A DNA stretch of 19,074 nucleotides from JANQKX01 sp039028695 (lineage in GTDB: Bacteria; Pseudomonadota; Alphaproteobacteria; Kiloniellales; Kiloniellaceae). Location: NCBI GenBank assembly GCA_039028695.1, contig JBCCHN010000101.1, positions 1 through 19,074 on the forward strand. Direction: 5' to 3'. The number at the start of each line of letters is the position of its first letter. The stretch's first letter is position 1. Positions 7,553 to 15,823 of this stretch are shown piece after piece. Under the pieces are notes generated by a model that was given only the letters and a program-made list of their open reading frames with translations, ran no database searches and was not told where the DNA came from. The position numbers were made by a program, and so were the translations under genes.

Positions 7553-8899
7553 TCAGGGGGAAGGGGGCTTATAAGAATTGGTTGATCCAACCGGCAATCG
7601 CCGGTTCCCCACGGGTCCGTTGGATCGGCTCAAAGGAATACTCAAATAAAGGCTCAAGGATACGAAAAGCACCCATTCGATCGTGCCTTGCTGCAGAAAG
7701 GTTCGTTCGGTTATCCCGGTGATCACCAAAAAGATGAGGCATAAAGGATGCCAGTAGCCGAAAGCATCCGTGGTTTCCGCCAGCCGACGCAAGGCATTGC
7801 GAGCCGCGACAAAAAGCGCAACTAAAAAAGTACCTAATCCGATGAAACCCAGGTCGAGCCAAATATCAATATAACCGTTGTGGGCGTGGCCGATGCCGCC
7901 CCCCCAATTTAAGAGCCGGTAAACGTAACCCGCGTTGTCGACGGTCCAAAAGGCTCTGTAGCCATGACCCAAGAGCGGTTTTGCCATGCCGAATTCAAAG
8001 GCAAAGCCCCAGATTTTAGTGCGTGAAGAGAGGTCATCGTTGCGGCCAATTAACTCCAGGCCTTCCTGATAGAAGGTGGCAAGTAAAAATAGACCGCCGC
8101 CGACAAAAACGATCAAGACCATGAGCATGCGTAGAGCCAAAGATGTATCAGACTGACGCAAGGCTCTCAGGGGCCAGAATGCGAAGAGCAATAAGGCGAG
8201 AGTGACCCAGGCGGTTCTAGAACCCGAAAGGACCACTAGGCCGAAACAGAGGCACATTCCAACAAGCAGCGCCAACCGGTGGTGTTTACTGGCCATGAAT
8301 TGAATAAAAAAGGCAATGACGCCAAGTGTCATGATCCGGCCAAAAATATTTTTGTGCTCCCAAACGCCATGCCAAAACCCAATGTGTGTTCCACTGGTGT
8401 GGATGCCGTAACGCGGCGCAACAAAGGCGATCAGGTAACTGGTCACGGCGCCAATGCTAAAAGCGACGAGAAGCAGTTTCAAAACCTCTTCCTGGCGGAA
8501 CCTCATAACCAAATAAAAGGCGAAAAGGGTTGTGCCGACCAGGGCCACGACCCGTCTTAGCGAAAGCGTCGGATCGTTCGACCAGATGACCGAAAGGACA
8601 GCGAGGCCCACCAGGGCAATCAGGGCAACGTTCCTTGAGCAAAGCCAGAAAAACTGGTGCACACGCGTGGCGATGAAAGCGGCGGAAACCAAATACACAA
8701 AAGCGCTGGTTACCTGAAAAGGTAAATTGCCACGGGTCAAAGAGCCCGTGCCTCCTTGGGTCGCGCTGATGTCTTGGAAAAAGCCGACCAAGGCCCCAAG
8801 CATAAGTAAAAGGCCAAAAACGGCGAAAACCTGCTCCGCGGCGCGCAGAAGCCCCGAGGTGTTGTTTTGTTGAGCAACCGATAGGGAGGAAATGGCCAC
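7553..8899 (-). CDS. Wzy/O-antigen-ligase-like polysaccharide polymerase
   Basis: The 448-residue product is an inner-membrane protein with about ten to twelve helices of the O-antigen ligase/polymerase superfamily (Wzy_C type). Recognisable parts are VWEHKNIFGRIM (179-190), the loop signature GRNDDLSSRTKIW (285-297), and in the large periplasmic loop GIGHAHNGYIDIWLDLGFIG (335-354), with the conserved H-A-H-N. EHKN plus HAHNGY is common in ExoQ-type polymerases. It would join repeat units in the periplasm after flipping. The start is a GTG at 8899; the upstream GT4 stop codon TAA (8912-8914) is directly followed by GGGGAAAAGGG as ribosome site. Close spacing on this side (12 bp) indicates one operon. 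A ligase role is possible but less likely beside a flippase and tyrosine kinase. Confidence 0.9.
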   Translation of the reverse strand: MAISSLSVAQQNNTSGLLRAAEQVFAVFGLLLMLGALVGFFQDISATQGGTGSLTRGNLPFQVTSAFVYLVSAAFIATRVHQFFWLCSRNVALIALVGLAVLSVIWSNDPTLSLRRVVALVGTTLFAFYLVMRFRQEEVLKLLLVAFSIGAVTSYLIAFVAPRYGIHTSGTHIGFWHGVWEHKNIFGRIMTLGVIAFFIQFMASKHHRLALLVGMCLCFGLVVLSGSRTAWVTLALLLFAFWPLRALRQSDTSLALRMLMVLIVFVGGGLFLLATFYQEGLELIGRNDDLSSRTKIWGFAFEFGMAKPLLGHGYRAFWTVDNAGYVYRLLNWGGGIGHAHNGYIDIWLDLGFIGLGTFLVALFVAARNALRRLAETTDAFGYWHPLCLIFLVITGITERTFLQQGTIEWVLFVSLSLYLSIPLSRSNGPVGNRRLPVGSTNSYKPPSP

Positions 8900-8911
8900 G
8901 CCCTTTTCCCC

Positions 8912-10012
8912 TTATGCCAGAAGGAGGTCTTGGTAGCAGTTTACCGACCGGTCCACGGTAAAATCACTGGCTCGGGCTTGCAATGTCTGCGTGGAAGGGG
9001 GCTCTTGAAGAATTGCGGTAAGGGCCTCGGCAAAGCCGGACGCATTACCTACCTCGACCAGTGGCCCCAATTCACCGCCGCGCAAGATTTCATCCGGGCC
9101 GCTCGGACAGTTTGTGGAAACAACCGGCACCCCGCAGGCCAAGGCCTCAACCAAAACGGTCGGCAGACCCTCCCAGGCGGAGGAAAGGGCAAAGACCTTG
9201 GCTTTTGCCATCATGGCAAACGGGTTGTCCACAAACCCCGGCAGGTCCACATCTTCTTGAAGAGAATAGGTCTCGATCAGTTTTTCAAGTTCGGCGCGTC
9301 CTTCTCCTTCGCCAAGGATGATCAATCGTACCGGCATTTTCGACCGCACCTTAGCAAAGGCCTCAATGAGCATGGGGAAATCTTTTTGCTGATTAAGGCG
9401 CCCCACCCCGAGGATAACCGGCGGCTGGTCCGGTTCGAACCAAGGATGGCTGACAGGTTCGTTGGCCCGTGATGACAGCTCTGGTGTTACGATCGGATTG
9501 AAAATGACCTTAATCTTCGCAGACGGCAGGCCGCTGAATCGTTGCAGGTCATCTGCAACGCCTTGAGATACAGCGACGATTTCGTCCGCAAAAGGATAAA
9601 GATAGGGTACCAGTCGGTGGGCTAGGCGAATGGTTCTACTTTCCGCAACAGCGGCGTTTTTGCTGATCTGGTTGTGCTCGCTAAGCACCAACTTGGTCAC
9701 TCGGCCGGATAATAGATGTGCCAAGATCGCTGCGACGTTGACATGAACCAAGGCCGATAACAAAGCGACGGGGCGTTCGCGGCGAATGTATCGGGAAAGT
9801 GCCCATATACTTTTGACGGTTCGCTCGGTACCCAGGTCTACAATTCTTATTTTTGAGGAAACCATGGAAAGGTAAGGGCCGTCCGGCCGTACCAAAACCA
9901 AGTCGACCTGATGACCATTTTCAGCAATGCCGTTGGCCAACTGCAGCATAACCCGCTCGGCTCCGCCGCCGGCCAGGTCTTGCATGAAGAGTGCGATTTT
10001 TTGCGATCCCAT
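8912..10012 (-). CDS. GT4-family glycosyltransferase
   Basis: The 366-residue protein has an N-terminal Rossmann-like domain starting KIALFMQDLAGGGAERVMLQ (5-24). Its C-terminal donor domain has LGVGRLNQQKDFPMLIEAFA (201-220), LIILGEGEGRAELEKL and the E-x7-E motif (E281 and E289 in EGLPTVLVE), followed by ACGVPVVST. This pattern is typical of family 4 retaining transferases acting in O-antigen and capsule synthesis (for example GalNAc-alpha-1,4-transferases of the 'GGAERV' type), though the sugar cannot be assigned. ATG at 10012 is used; a stop codon lies in frame a few codons upstream and the ribosome site is weak (GCGGAA). It is distinct from the other GT4 in the window, so the two likely add different sugars. 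First gene of a tight three-gene block with the polymerase and second GT4. Confidence 0.93.
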   Translation of the reverse strand: MGSQKIALFMQDLAGGGAERVMLQLANGIAENGHQVDLVLVRPDGPYLSMVSSKIRIVDLGTERTVKSIWALSRYIRRERPVALLSALVHVNVAAILAHLLSGRVTKLVLSEHNQISKNAAVAESRTIRLAHRLVPYLYPFADEIVAVSQGVADDLQRFSGLPSAKIKVIFNPIVTPELSSRANEPVSHPWFEPDQPPVILGVGRLNQQKDFPMLIEAFAKVRSKMPVRLIILGEGEGRAELEKLIETYSLQEDVDLPGFVDNPFAMMAKAKVFALSSAWEGLPTVLVEALACGVPVVSTNCPSGPDEILRGGELGPLVEVGNASGFAEALTAILQEPPSTQTLQARASDFTVDRSVNCYQDLLLA

Positions 10013-10128
10013 TTCCGCATCACCCAGGCTTTATAGTATTTGGTCAGGATACCCTGCTCCAACACGCTCAGATAATTCTTCCCGCTGAACAAGGTGGCTT
10101 GCCGACGATAAAGCTAAGGTCCTCCTAT

Positions 10129-10158
10129 ATCATAATCTGCTCGGTCACTGCGTGAAAA
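10129..10158 (-). promoter_or_regulatory. Weak promoter candidate for GT4-polymerase-GT4 block
   Basis: On the minus strand TTTTCA (10153-10158) and TATGAT (10129-10134) are 18 bases apart, about 120 bases upstream of the GT4 start at 10012. An AGGAGG (10121-10126) lies right after the -10-like element but has no start codon at a usable distance. The match is only fair, and transcription could also enter from the sulfotransferase gene. Confidence 0.25.
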
Positions 10159-10196
10159 CTTGTTCTCTAGACCGTCTATGAACAAAGGATCATGGC

Positions 10197-11027
10197 TTAG
10201 TAACGTACCGACATGTATCGGGCTGGCGCCGTAATCACGTTGATCGCCATCACCTGACGCTTTGCCAGCTTTTTTTGCCACTCATTGTCCAATCTGATTT
10301 CCGGTTTGCCGAGCACACGCATCGCGTTGCCACCCAAGTTGTGACGAACGGTCTCGTGCCAATTCAGTTGTGACTCTTCAAAATTCAGCTCCAGGTGGGC
10401 GCATATCGTTTTCAGGTGAGCCACGGGATCGGCAGCTAATTGTTCATAGCGGACCACTAGGGGGTCATAGCGGTGCAACTTCACTAGGCGTTTAATTGTT
10501 GAAGCGCAGTACCGCAAGGATGGGTAAAGCTCACTGCTGAACTCTCGCTTGATCATGGAATAGACCTGACCCCGCGGGTCGCGTATAAGGTGTATAGGCC
10601 TTACTTCAACAAAATTTGCCTGTGCTAACTTCAAAAATCGGCTGGTGAATTTACTTGAATCTATAATCCACGATGCCCCAGACACTTTGGCAACCGAATC
10701 GAAAAGCAGCTTATTGTGATGGGCAAAAATAGCGGGATCATGGGAATTGATGGTCAAGTCTTTTAGTGAAAGGTCGCTGATCTCGCGGATGTTCTGGTCA
10801 ACTTGTGTCCAAAACTCGCATTCCCATACATTGGCCGCGCCGCAGGTGCACTGATTACCAAGAAGGGTTTTGTGCGATTCTTTGCGTTCCATGCGCGTGT
10901 AGCTGCCCAGCTCGAAGATTTCGCCAACGCTGAAGGCTTGGCTGTGGGCACCCAAAAGCGAATCCAACAGGGTAGAGCCGCTGTGGGTCATGCTGGCGAT
11001 ATAGGCAACTTTGTAATTCGCAGACAT
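10197..11027 (-). CDS. Sulfotransferase family protein (PAPS-dependent)
   Basis: The 276-residue protein opens with the 5'-phosphosulfate-binding loop in SMTHSGSTLLDSLLG (12-26). It continues with GEIFELG, the C-x-C-G-x6-C cluster QCTCGAANVWECEFW (59-73) seen in many bacterial sulfotransferases, IDSSKFTSR, and the 3'-phosphate-binding segment LIRDPRGQVYS. It would move sulfate from PAPS to a hydroxyl or amine in the cytoplasm. In this setting a sugar of the repeat unit is the natural substrate, making a sulfated polysaccharide; this is inference. The start at 11027 has GGAG seven bases upstream; the frame runs 47 codons further up but without conserved features. A 263-bp gap separates it from the upstream beta-helix gene, so it may have its own promoter. 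It looks somewhat more AT-rich than its neighbours by eye. Confidence 0.88.
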   Translation of the reverse strand: MSANYKVAYIASMTHSGSTLLDSLLGAHSQAFSVGEIFELGSYTRMERKESHKTLLGNQCTCGAANVWECEFWTQVDQNIREISDLSLKDLTINSHDPAIFAHHNKLLFDSVAKVSGASWIIDSSKFTSRFLKLAQANFVEVRPIHLIRDPRGQVYSMIKREFSSELYPSLRYCASTIKRLVKLHRYDPLVVRYEQLAADPVAHLKTICAHLELNFEESQLNWHETVRHNLGGNAMRVLGKPEIRLDNEWQKKLAKRQVMAINVITAPARYMSVRY

Positions 11028-11290
11028 CAAAAAACTCCAACTCCCTCGGATCTCTGCCTTGCTTGGTCTGGCCGCCAATACAAAGCGATTGATCCTTTGA
11101 TCATGACTTATCGTGGGTAGTGTAAATTCATTGTTAACTTTGGCGTATTGTCGACAAATTAAAGTCAATCTCCGGGCCGTTTGGTCATAAGTCTCTCATA
11201 ATAGGGCCATTAAATTAAGGATTGCTGAGGCCTATCCGGTTTTCCCGAATGGAAAAAGCATACCCGCGGTATTGAGACGGGGCTAGCATC

Positions 11291-12928
11291 TCAAGTCTTT
11301 TTCATAGATTTTCGAATCTCCTCAAAATAGTGAACATAAGCGCCTTTTGAGAAGTCGTTTACGAATCGAACCTTTTCCGGATCGCTTTTGCAGCGGGTGC
11401 CGTTGTCTGTACACCAAAAGTTCTCTACCTCTGAGGAGGCGAATTGCACAAAATCACACTTGCCGTAGACCGAAAAGGAATTGCCGTGGATCGCCACGTT
11501 ATCCATGCCCCCTAAGGTCATGAACCATTTGGCGTGATGGGGATCGTTCAGATGATTTCCGGGTCCGATGTTCCAATTTTCAGCAGGGTGATGGTCTTCG
11601 GGCGGATCATCCCTCCCCACATTTCGGTTCTCAAATGCGGCCAGATCGAAGACAGGGTAATCGCCGCGGCTCTTGCCCCAACCGTTAATAGCGCCAATCT
11701 CCATCTTGCTGTCTACGATGTGGATGTGCTTGGCCGACGGAATGGCCTTGTCGTTGTAGCGGTAATCCGGGTTTTCGACCGGCTCCCTAAGCGCATTAAC
11801 ATAACCACCGTCCATCCATTCAAAACGGCAGTGATCCAAGAAATAGACAACATTCGTGCCGATGCGGCCGCGCTTGGGCGGAGCGCCAAAAATAATGCCG
11901 CCATGAAGTCCGAACTTATTGCCCTCTTTTGGCACGCCCAGATAGGTAAATTGGCAGCTAGACCAGGTAACGTCTTCGAACTTGTGAACAAACAAACCGG
12001 CTCCGCGAACGCTCTTGACCGAGCAGCTTTCAAATTTACTGGTGCGCAGCAAATGGCACCATAAAAGGCCTAAGTGAACCGTTTTGCCGTTGCCCTCGAA
12101 AACAACGCCTTCCCAAATTGAATCGTTGATGGAGGAGCGAGGTGTTTCCATATCTCCGAAGCCAATCATCCAATCCCCGTCTTTGCGCAGGCAAAAACCG
12201 GTGGGATTGGTGTGATAAAGCTGATCTTCCTTCTCGTTGCCTTGCGCTTTCGCGCCAGCACCCGAATCGCCAACCACATGAATACCGTTGTTGAGATGGG
12301 TGAAGAGAATGACTTCAGGATCTAGCGAATACATCCCCGAGAGGCGGAGCACGCCTCCACGTGTGAAAAGGACAGCTTTGCGAATGGCGTCTGTGTCGTT
12401 GTGGGCATCGTCTTCATACCCGTTGCCAACGGCGCCGAACCATTCGGGCCGGACATCGGTCCCGCGGCATGGACCTTCTACAAGCCCCTCACCAAAGAAA
12501 ATTTGGCTCGCCGGGGCGATGATCTGCCCTTTGACGGTTAGGGTGACGCCATCATCGACGGATAGGCCCCCACCCATGAAGTGAAGTATCCCTGTCAGCG
12601 TTGTGTCACGGCTGATCCGAAACTGGCCCCCTGTGATGATGGTGTATTCGTTTTGCACCAAGGTGGCCTCGACCGCATCACCGGCGCTGTGGCCCATCTG
12701 TCCCAGGGTGGGCAGCTTATGGGGATCGCCCCAAAGGCTCGCCGGCTGGATTTCCGCCCTGTTTTCATCGGATGCAGGGTTTGGCAAACGGCCGGCTGCC
12801 GAGGCTCGGTTCATGCAGCCGGGCAAAAGGGTAAGGGCGGCCACGGGCGCGGACGCCAGGGCCAGAGCCCGCCGCAGGGCTTGGCGACGTAAAAGTCCGG
12901 AAGATTGTTCGTCCTTTGGGTTTGACAT
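11291..12928 (-). CDS. Tat-exported lipoprotein with pectate-lyase-like beta-helix fold
   Basis: The start at 12928 is preceded by GGAG five bases upstream; the 26-codon extension above it looks non-coding. The 545-residue product has a twin-arginine N-terminus (LLRRQALRR, R14-R15), a hydrophobic stretch (ALALASAPVAALTLLPGC) and a lipobox LPGC ending at Cys38, so it should be folded before export and then lipid-anchored. Residues about 90-150 form a beta-rich cap (GQFRISRDTTLTGILHF, VTLTVKGQIIAPASQIFFG). At 159-166 is VRPEWFGA, then NDTDAIRKAV and GGVLRLSGMY, the entry of the pectate-lyase superfamily fold found in phage tailspikes and polysaccharide-degrading enzymes. Later parts have beta-helix rungs rich in His, Trp and Asp (VYFLDHCRFEWMDGG). 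Probable polysaccharide lyase, hydrolase or modifying enzyme; catalytic residues not assigned. It lies between the AlkP-like and sulfotransferase genes. Confidence 0.82.
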   Translation of the reverse strand: MSNPKDEQSSGLLRRQALRRALALASAPVAALTLLPGCMNRASAAGRLPNPASDENRAEIQPASLWGDPHKLPTLGQMGHSAGDAVEATLVQNEYTIITGGQFRISRDTTLTGILHFMGGGLSVDDGVTLTVKGQIIAPASQIFFGEGLVEGPCRGTDVRPEWFGAVGNGYEDDAHNDTDAIRKAVLFTRGGVLRLSGMYSLDPEVILFTHLNNGIHVVGDSGAGAKAQGNEKEDQLYHTNPTGFCLRKDGDWMIGFGDMETPRSSINDSIWEGVVFEGNGKTVHLGLLWCHLLRTSKFESCSVKSVRGAGLFVHKFEDVTWSSCQFTYLGVPKEGNKFGLHGGIIFGAPPKRGRIGTNVVYFLDHCRFEWMDGGYVNALREPVENPDYRYNDKAIPSAKHIHIVDSKMEIGAINGWGKSRGDYPVFDLAAFENRNVGRDDPPEDHHPAENWNIGPGNHLNDPHHAKWFMTLGGMDNVAIHGNSFSVYGKCDFVQFASSEVENFWCTDNGTRCKSDPEKVRFVNDFSKGAYVHYFEEIRKSMKKT

Positions 12929-13072
12929 GCTCGCTCCAGGGTCAGCCGCAGGGCTTCCCTTCCGTCCTTTCAAAGCACACGGCTGTTTCCAATTGCCTAT
13001 CGCCAACCTTTTTATCCCCTAGGCGCTTATCTGACACATGAATTCCCAGTAACAAAACTCTTGGCCTTCGGA

Positions 13073-14617
13073 TTAGGCGATGGCCTTAATGACTTCACCC
13101 TCCAGTTGATCGTTGGATACTTCCATGGTCGCCGCCACTGTGGTGGAGATATCGGCCACTTTGACTCGATCATTTAGCCGGCCCTGGCGGACCTGGGGAC
13201 CCGCGCACAAGAACATGCCATAAGGGAGGTGGTCGCCGGAGCGGATATTGCCGTGATCGTGTTCCACTTGACCCACTTTATCCGAGCTCACCTTGCGGAT
13301 CGGCTTCAGCCGATTCCAGGTCACCGTCAGGTCTGGCAGATTATCCAGGGCGGGGCCATTGAATTCCTTATGGATGCGTGTCACTTCCGCCACCAAAGGC
13401 TCGCCGGTCTCGTCATTGATGACTTGCTTGAGGTCCTCGATAAGCTGGTTGCACAATTGATCGTATTCTGCTCCGGGTTGGACGATGCCGTCACGCTCCC
13501 GGCCCGCCAGATTGATGCGCAATCCAGCCGAACGGTCATTGTTGTACACTTCAAAGCAACGTCGCTGCTCCCGGTTCGGCTGGAAGCCGTCGTTATAGTA
13601 AGCTTTCCGGGCCCGTGAGCGGATGGGGTTGAGCAGGGTTTTCACGGGTCGGGGTGATTTTTGCCACACCGTTTTCCAGGCGCTGCGCAATACCTTACGT
13701 GTGTTATAGCCGCCGCTGTCTTTACCGCCGGACTCCAAGCGGGTCAGGATTCGATCCAACAGGCGCGTGCCGCTATAGCCCTTGCCCATGCCATGGCTCA
13801 TATAGACCATCAGATTGGTGTCGTCGTCGCATTGGGCGGCGATCGCACCCAAGGCTTCGTCGATTGCAACATAAATGTCGCGAATGGGATCGCCCAGCTT
13901 GGCAACCAATTCCGGATCGTGGTCCAGATGGGTGGGGTCATGAAGATGCCAGGCGTGATGGCCCATGCAGTGACATTCACAAAAGACGGAGAGGAAAAGG
14001 TCCCAGGGCTTGGTCTCCATGCAATGTTTGGTCATCTCGGTACGGGTACGGATTCGCTTGATTAGGGCGTCCCGGAACCAGGTCAGATCCGTCTCGCTGC
14101 GCGGCCGATAGTGATCGCACATGAAGCCGCCCAAGGGGTCTTCGCCGAAGCGTTCGTGGATCTCGTCATAAAGCTCCGGGCTGCTGGCTTCTAACTCGAT
14201 ACGACCGGCGTCCGGGATAGGGGTATGGGTACCCCAGCCCATGACGGCCTGACAATTGGGGTGGTCGGGCACGCGGATATAGGGCACATCAATCAAAAAG
14301 CTGCGCTTACCCGCCTTGGCCAGAATAGTCCAAATGGGATCGCGGGGAAGGTCGTCCTCCGCATAGGCCTCAAAGGCATAGTTTCCAGGATTGAAGCGGC
14401 GGTGACCGTCGTATTGGCCATGCGCGGCAGGCTGGGAGCCATAGTAAAAGCACGGCCAAGCGCTGCCGGCTTCCATGGAGCGAGGGTTCTCGATTTCGCC
14501 CCAGGCTGCACGATCCATCAGGGCCTTGAAATTGGGCAGATAGCCCTCACTAACCCATTGTTGCATAAGGTCTTTGTCGGCGGCATCCAAGCCGAAGATC
14601 ACCATTTTCTCGGACAT
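13073..14617 (-). CDS. AlkP-superfamily (phosphodiesterase/phosphohydrolase-like) protein with atypical metal site
   Basis: The 514-residue protein has no signal peptide and should be cytoplasmic. MVIFGLDAAD (5-14) carries the first metal Asp, and AWPCFYYGSQPAAHG (53-67) aligns with the family's 'AWxSFxTGxxPxxHG'. Around 360-440, INLAGRERDGIVQPGAEYD and LPDLTVTW match predicted AlkP-type phosphohydrolases, and GDHLPYGMF has the last His (463). Three sites depart from the usual pattern. The nucleophile position is Ala50 by spacing, with Ser52 close by. The 'DxxxH' motif reads H216-C-M-G-H220. The 'SDHG' motif reads M-S274-H275-G, losing the Asp. Either the metal centre is remodelled or the catalytic role differs. 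AGGAG lies ten bases upstream of ATG 14617, inside the 17-bp gap after the GT14-like gene, so the two are co-transcribed. A role in trimming or transferring a phosphate or sulfate group on the polymer precursor is only a guess. Confidence 0.85.
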   Translation of the reverse strand: MSEKMVIFGLDAADKDLMQQWVSEGYLPNFKALMDRAAWGEIENPRSMEAGSAWPCFYYGSQPAAHGQYDGHRRFNPGNYAFEAYAEDDLPRDPIWTILAKAGKRSFLIDVPYIRVPDHPNCQAVMGWGTHTPIPDAGRIELEASSPELYDEIHERFGEDPLGGFMCDHYRPRSETDLTWFRDALIKRIRTRTEMTKHCMETKPWDLFLSVFCECHCMGHHAWHLHDPTHLDHDPELVAKLGDPIRDIYVAIDEALGAIAAQCDDDTNLMVYMSHGMGKGYSGTRLLDRILTRLESGGKDSGGYNTRKVLRSAWKTVWQKSPRPVKTLLNPIRSRARKAYYNDGFQPNREQRRCFEVYNNDRSAGLRINLAGRERDGIVQPGAEYDQLCNQLIEDLKQVINDETGEPLVAEVTRIHKEFNGPALDNLPDLTVTWNRLKPIRKVSSDKVGQVEHDHGNIRSGDHLPYGMFLCAGPQVRQGRLNDRVKVADISTTVAATMEVSNDQLEGEVIKAIA

Positions 14618-14634
14618 CTACGTGATACTCCTAA

Positions 14635-15510
14635 TTATACAATTCGGCGTTTTTCCGGTTCGGGCACGTTCATTTCGTGCTCGATCAATAACTCATCATC
14701 TATCCGATCCATCAGCTCTTTGCTTTGTTCTGGATCAAATTTGCGGGCGAAAAAGGCATTGCTGCCTGCAAGTTGATCGAAATGGCTTCCGGTCAAGATT
14801 TCCGGGTTAGGTCGGCCGTCGAAAATATAAAAGCGACGATTATCCAAATCCAAGCTATCTGCGAAGGGGCTTTGCTCGATCAGGAATTGGTGCAAAAACT
14901 CGTCCGAGCTTTTGGTGAAGCGCATGATCTTGGCCATCTTGTTACCGGTTGCGGCCACCCAGTCGCAATAGCCTCTACTAAGCATATGCCAGCTCGAACC
15001 ATAGGTCGTTAGCTTGTTGGATAGAATAGCTCCCGTAGGCAGGGGAAGCCGGCGGGTTCGTCCGCCCCATTCCAGGGCCAACCATTGATACCGACGTTTG
15101 ACAACGCGGCGCAATTGCGGCTCCAGCTGTTGGATGGCTCGTGAATCGATAAAGTTCTTCCCTTTTTCTGCAGACAGAAAATCGGCAATTTCTTGTACAG
15201 GCTTGATCGGGTAATCCTGGCCGCTCAGGTTGATCCAATAATCCCAGCGTTGGCCGCTAAGGCAGGCCAGGCCCAGGGCCGCGAGCTCCATCTCACATTG
15301 GCTCCAGCCCGCCCACGTCACGGAAAGACGCGGCAGCAAGTGAACGTTGGGCCAGGCGGCAATCAGGTTGGCCACCTCCGCACAAAAGCTCTCTGACTGT
15401 TTTTGGTCAATGTGGACAAAATATTGATCACAATCCCGATAAAGGGCTCCGAGCAAGCGACCAAACTGCGCAGCATTTTTGTGAATTCCAATGAAATAGG
15501 CGATTCTCAT
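14635..15510 (-). CDS. Core-2/I-branching-type (GT14) glycosyltransferase
   Basis: The 291-residue protein matches bacterial members of the beta-1,6-N-acetylglucosaminyltransferase family (PF02485). It begins RIAYFIGIHKN, with HIDQKQSE (33-40), then VTWAGWSQCEMELAALGLAC (64-83), DYWINLSGQDYPIK (90-103), TYGSSWHMLSR (169-179) and SSDEFLHQFLI (201-211), all in family order. Bacterial homologues act in the cytoplasm on capsule or exopolysaccharide chains; several are annotated as xylosyl- or GlcNAc-transferases, so the sugar is uncertain. The ATG at 15510 is chosen because it opens the first beta strand; the frame continues 26 codons upstream without family similarity and the ribosome site (AAAGAG) is modest. 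It is the first gene of the minus-strand series and its last codons touch the ribosome site of the AlkP-like gene. Confidence 0.88.
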   Translation of the reverse strand: MRIAYFIGIHKNAAQFGRLLGALYRDCDQYFVHIDQKQSESFCAEVANLIAAWPNVHLLPRLSVTWAGWSQCEMELAALGLACLSGQRWDYWINLSGQDYPIKPVQEIADFLSAEKGKNFIDSRAIQQLEPQLRRVVKRRYQWLALEWGGRTRRLPLPTGAILSNKLTTYGSSWHMLSRGYCDWVAATGNKMAKIMRFTKSSDEFLHQFLIEQSPFADSLDLDNRRFYIFDGRPNPEILTGSHFDQLAGSNAFFARKFDPEQSKELMDRIDDELLIEHEMNVPEPEKRRIV

Positions 15511-15823
15511 GCCAAAATTCTCTTTGCAGACGCGGTCCGATGAGGAGTTAAAGAAGAATTCATAAATAAACGCCAACCGTGGCGACATTAGGATAATTTG
15601 AGCTCAATATCGCGCAAAGGCAAAATAGGCGCAGAACCTTAAAATGCCGTTGAAATATATGGGTTTGTCTCGCGTCAACTCAAAGGGGATTCGCAAAAGA
15701 TTGACTGAATTTAACACGATCTTCCGCAGATTTTGCCGGGTTTTGGTGTGCGGGCCGTTGGATCGGAGCTAGAATTGGCTTTGTGGGCGAAGCGTCAATA
15801 CATCTTAGGAGGGCACTATATCT
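15511..15823. other. Divergent intergenic region between GT14-like and GFA genes
   Basis: About 310 bases without a supported gene. It should hold promoters for the minus-strand polysaccharide series and for the plus-strand GFA gene. A perfect ten-base palindrome TTGAGCTCAA lies at 15598-15607, 87 bases before the GT14-like start. No well-spaced -35/-10 pair stood out. The long minus-strand frame that crosses into it from 16369 is a shadow of the GFA gene. Confidence 0.5.

Noticed and set aside
14634..14639. Perfect TATAAT on the minus strand before the AlkP-like gene
   Set aside because: No -35 element at 16-18 bases, and it is made by the last codons and stop of the GT14-like gene in a 17-bp gap; likely chance.
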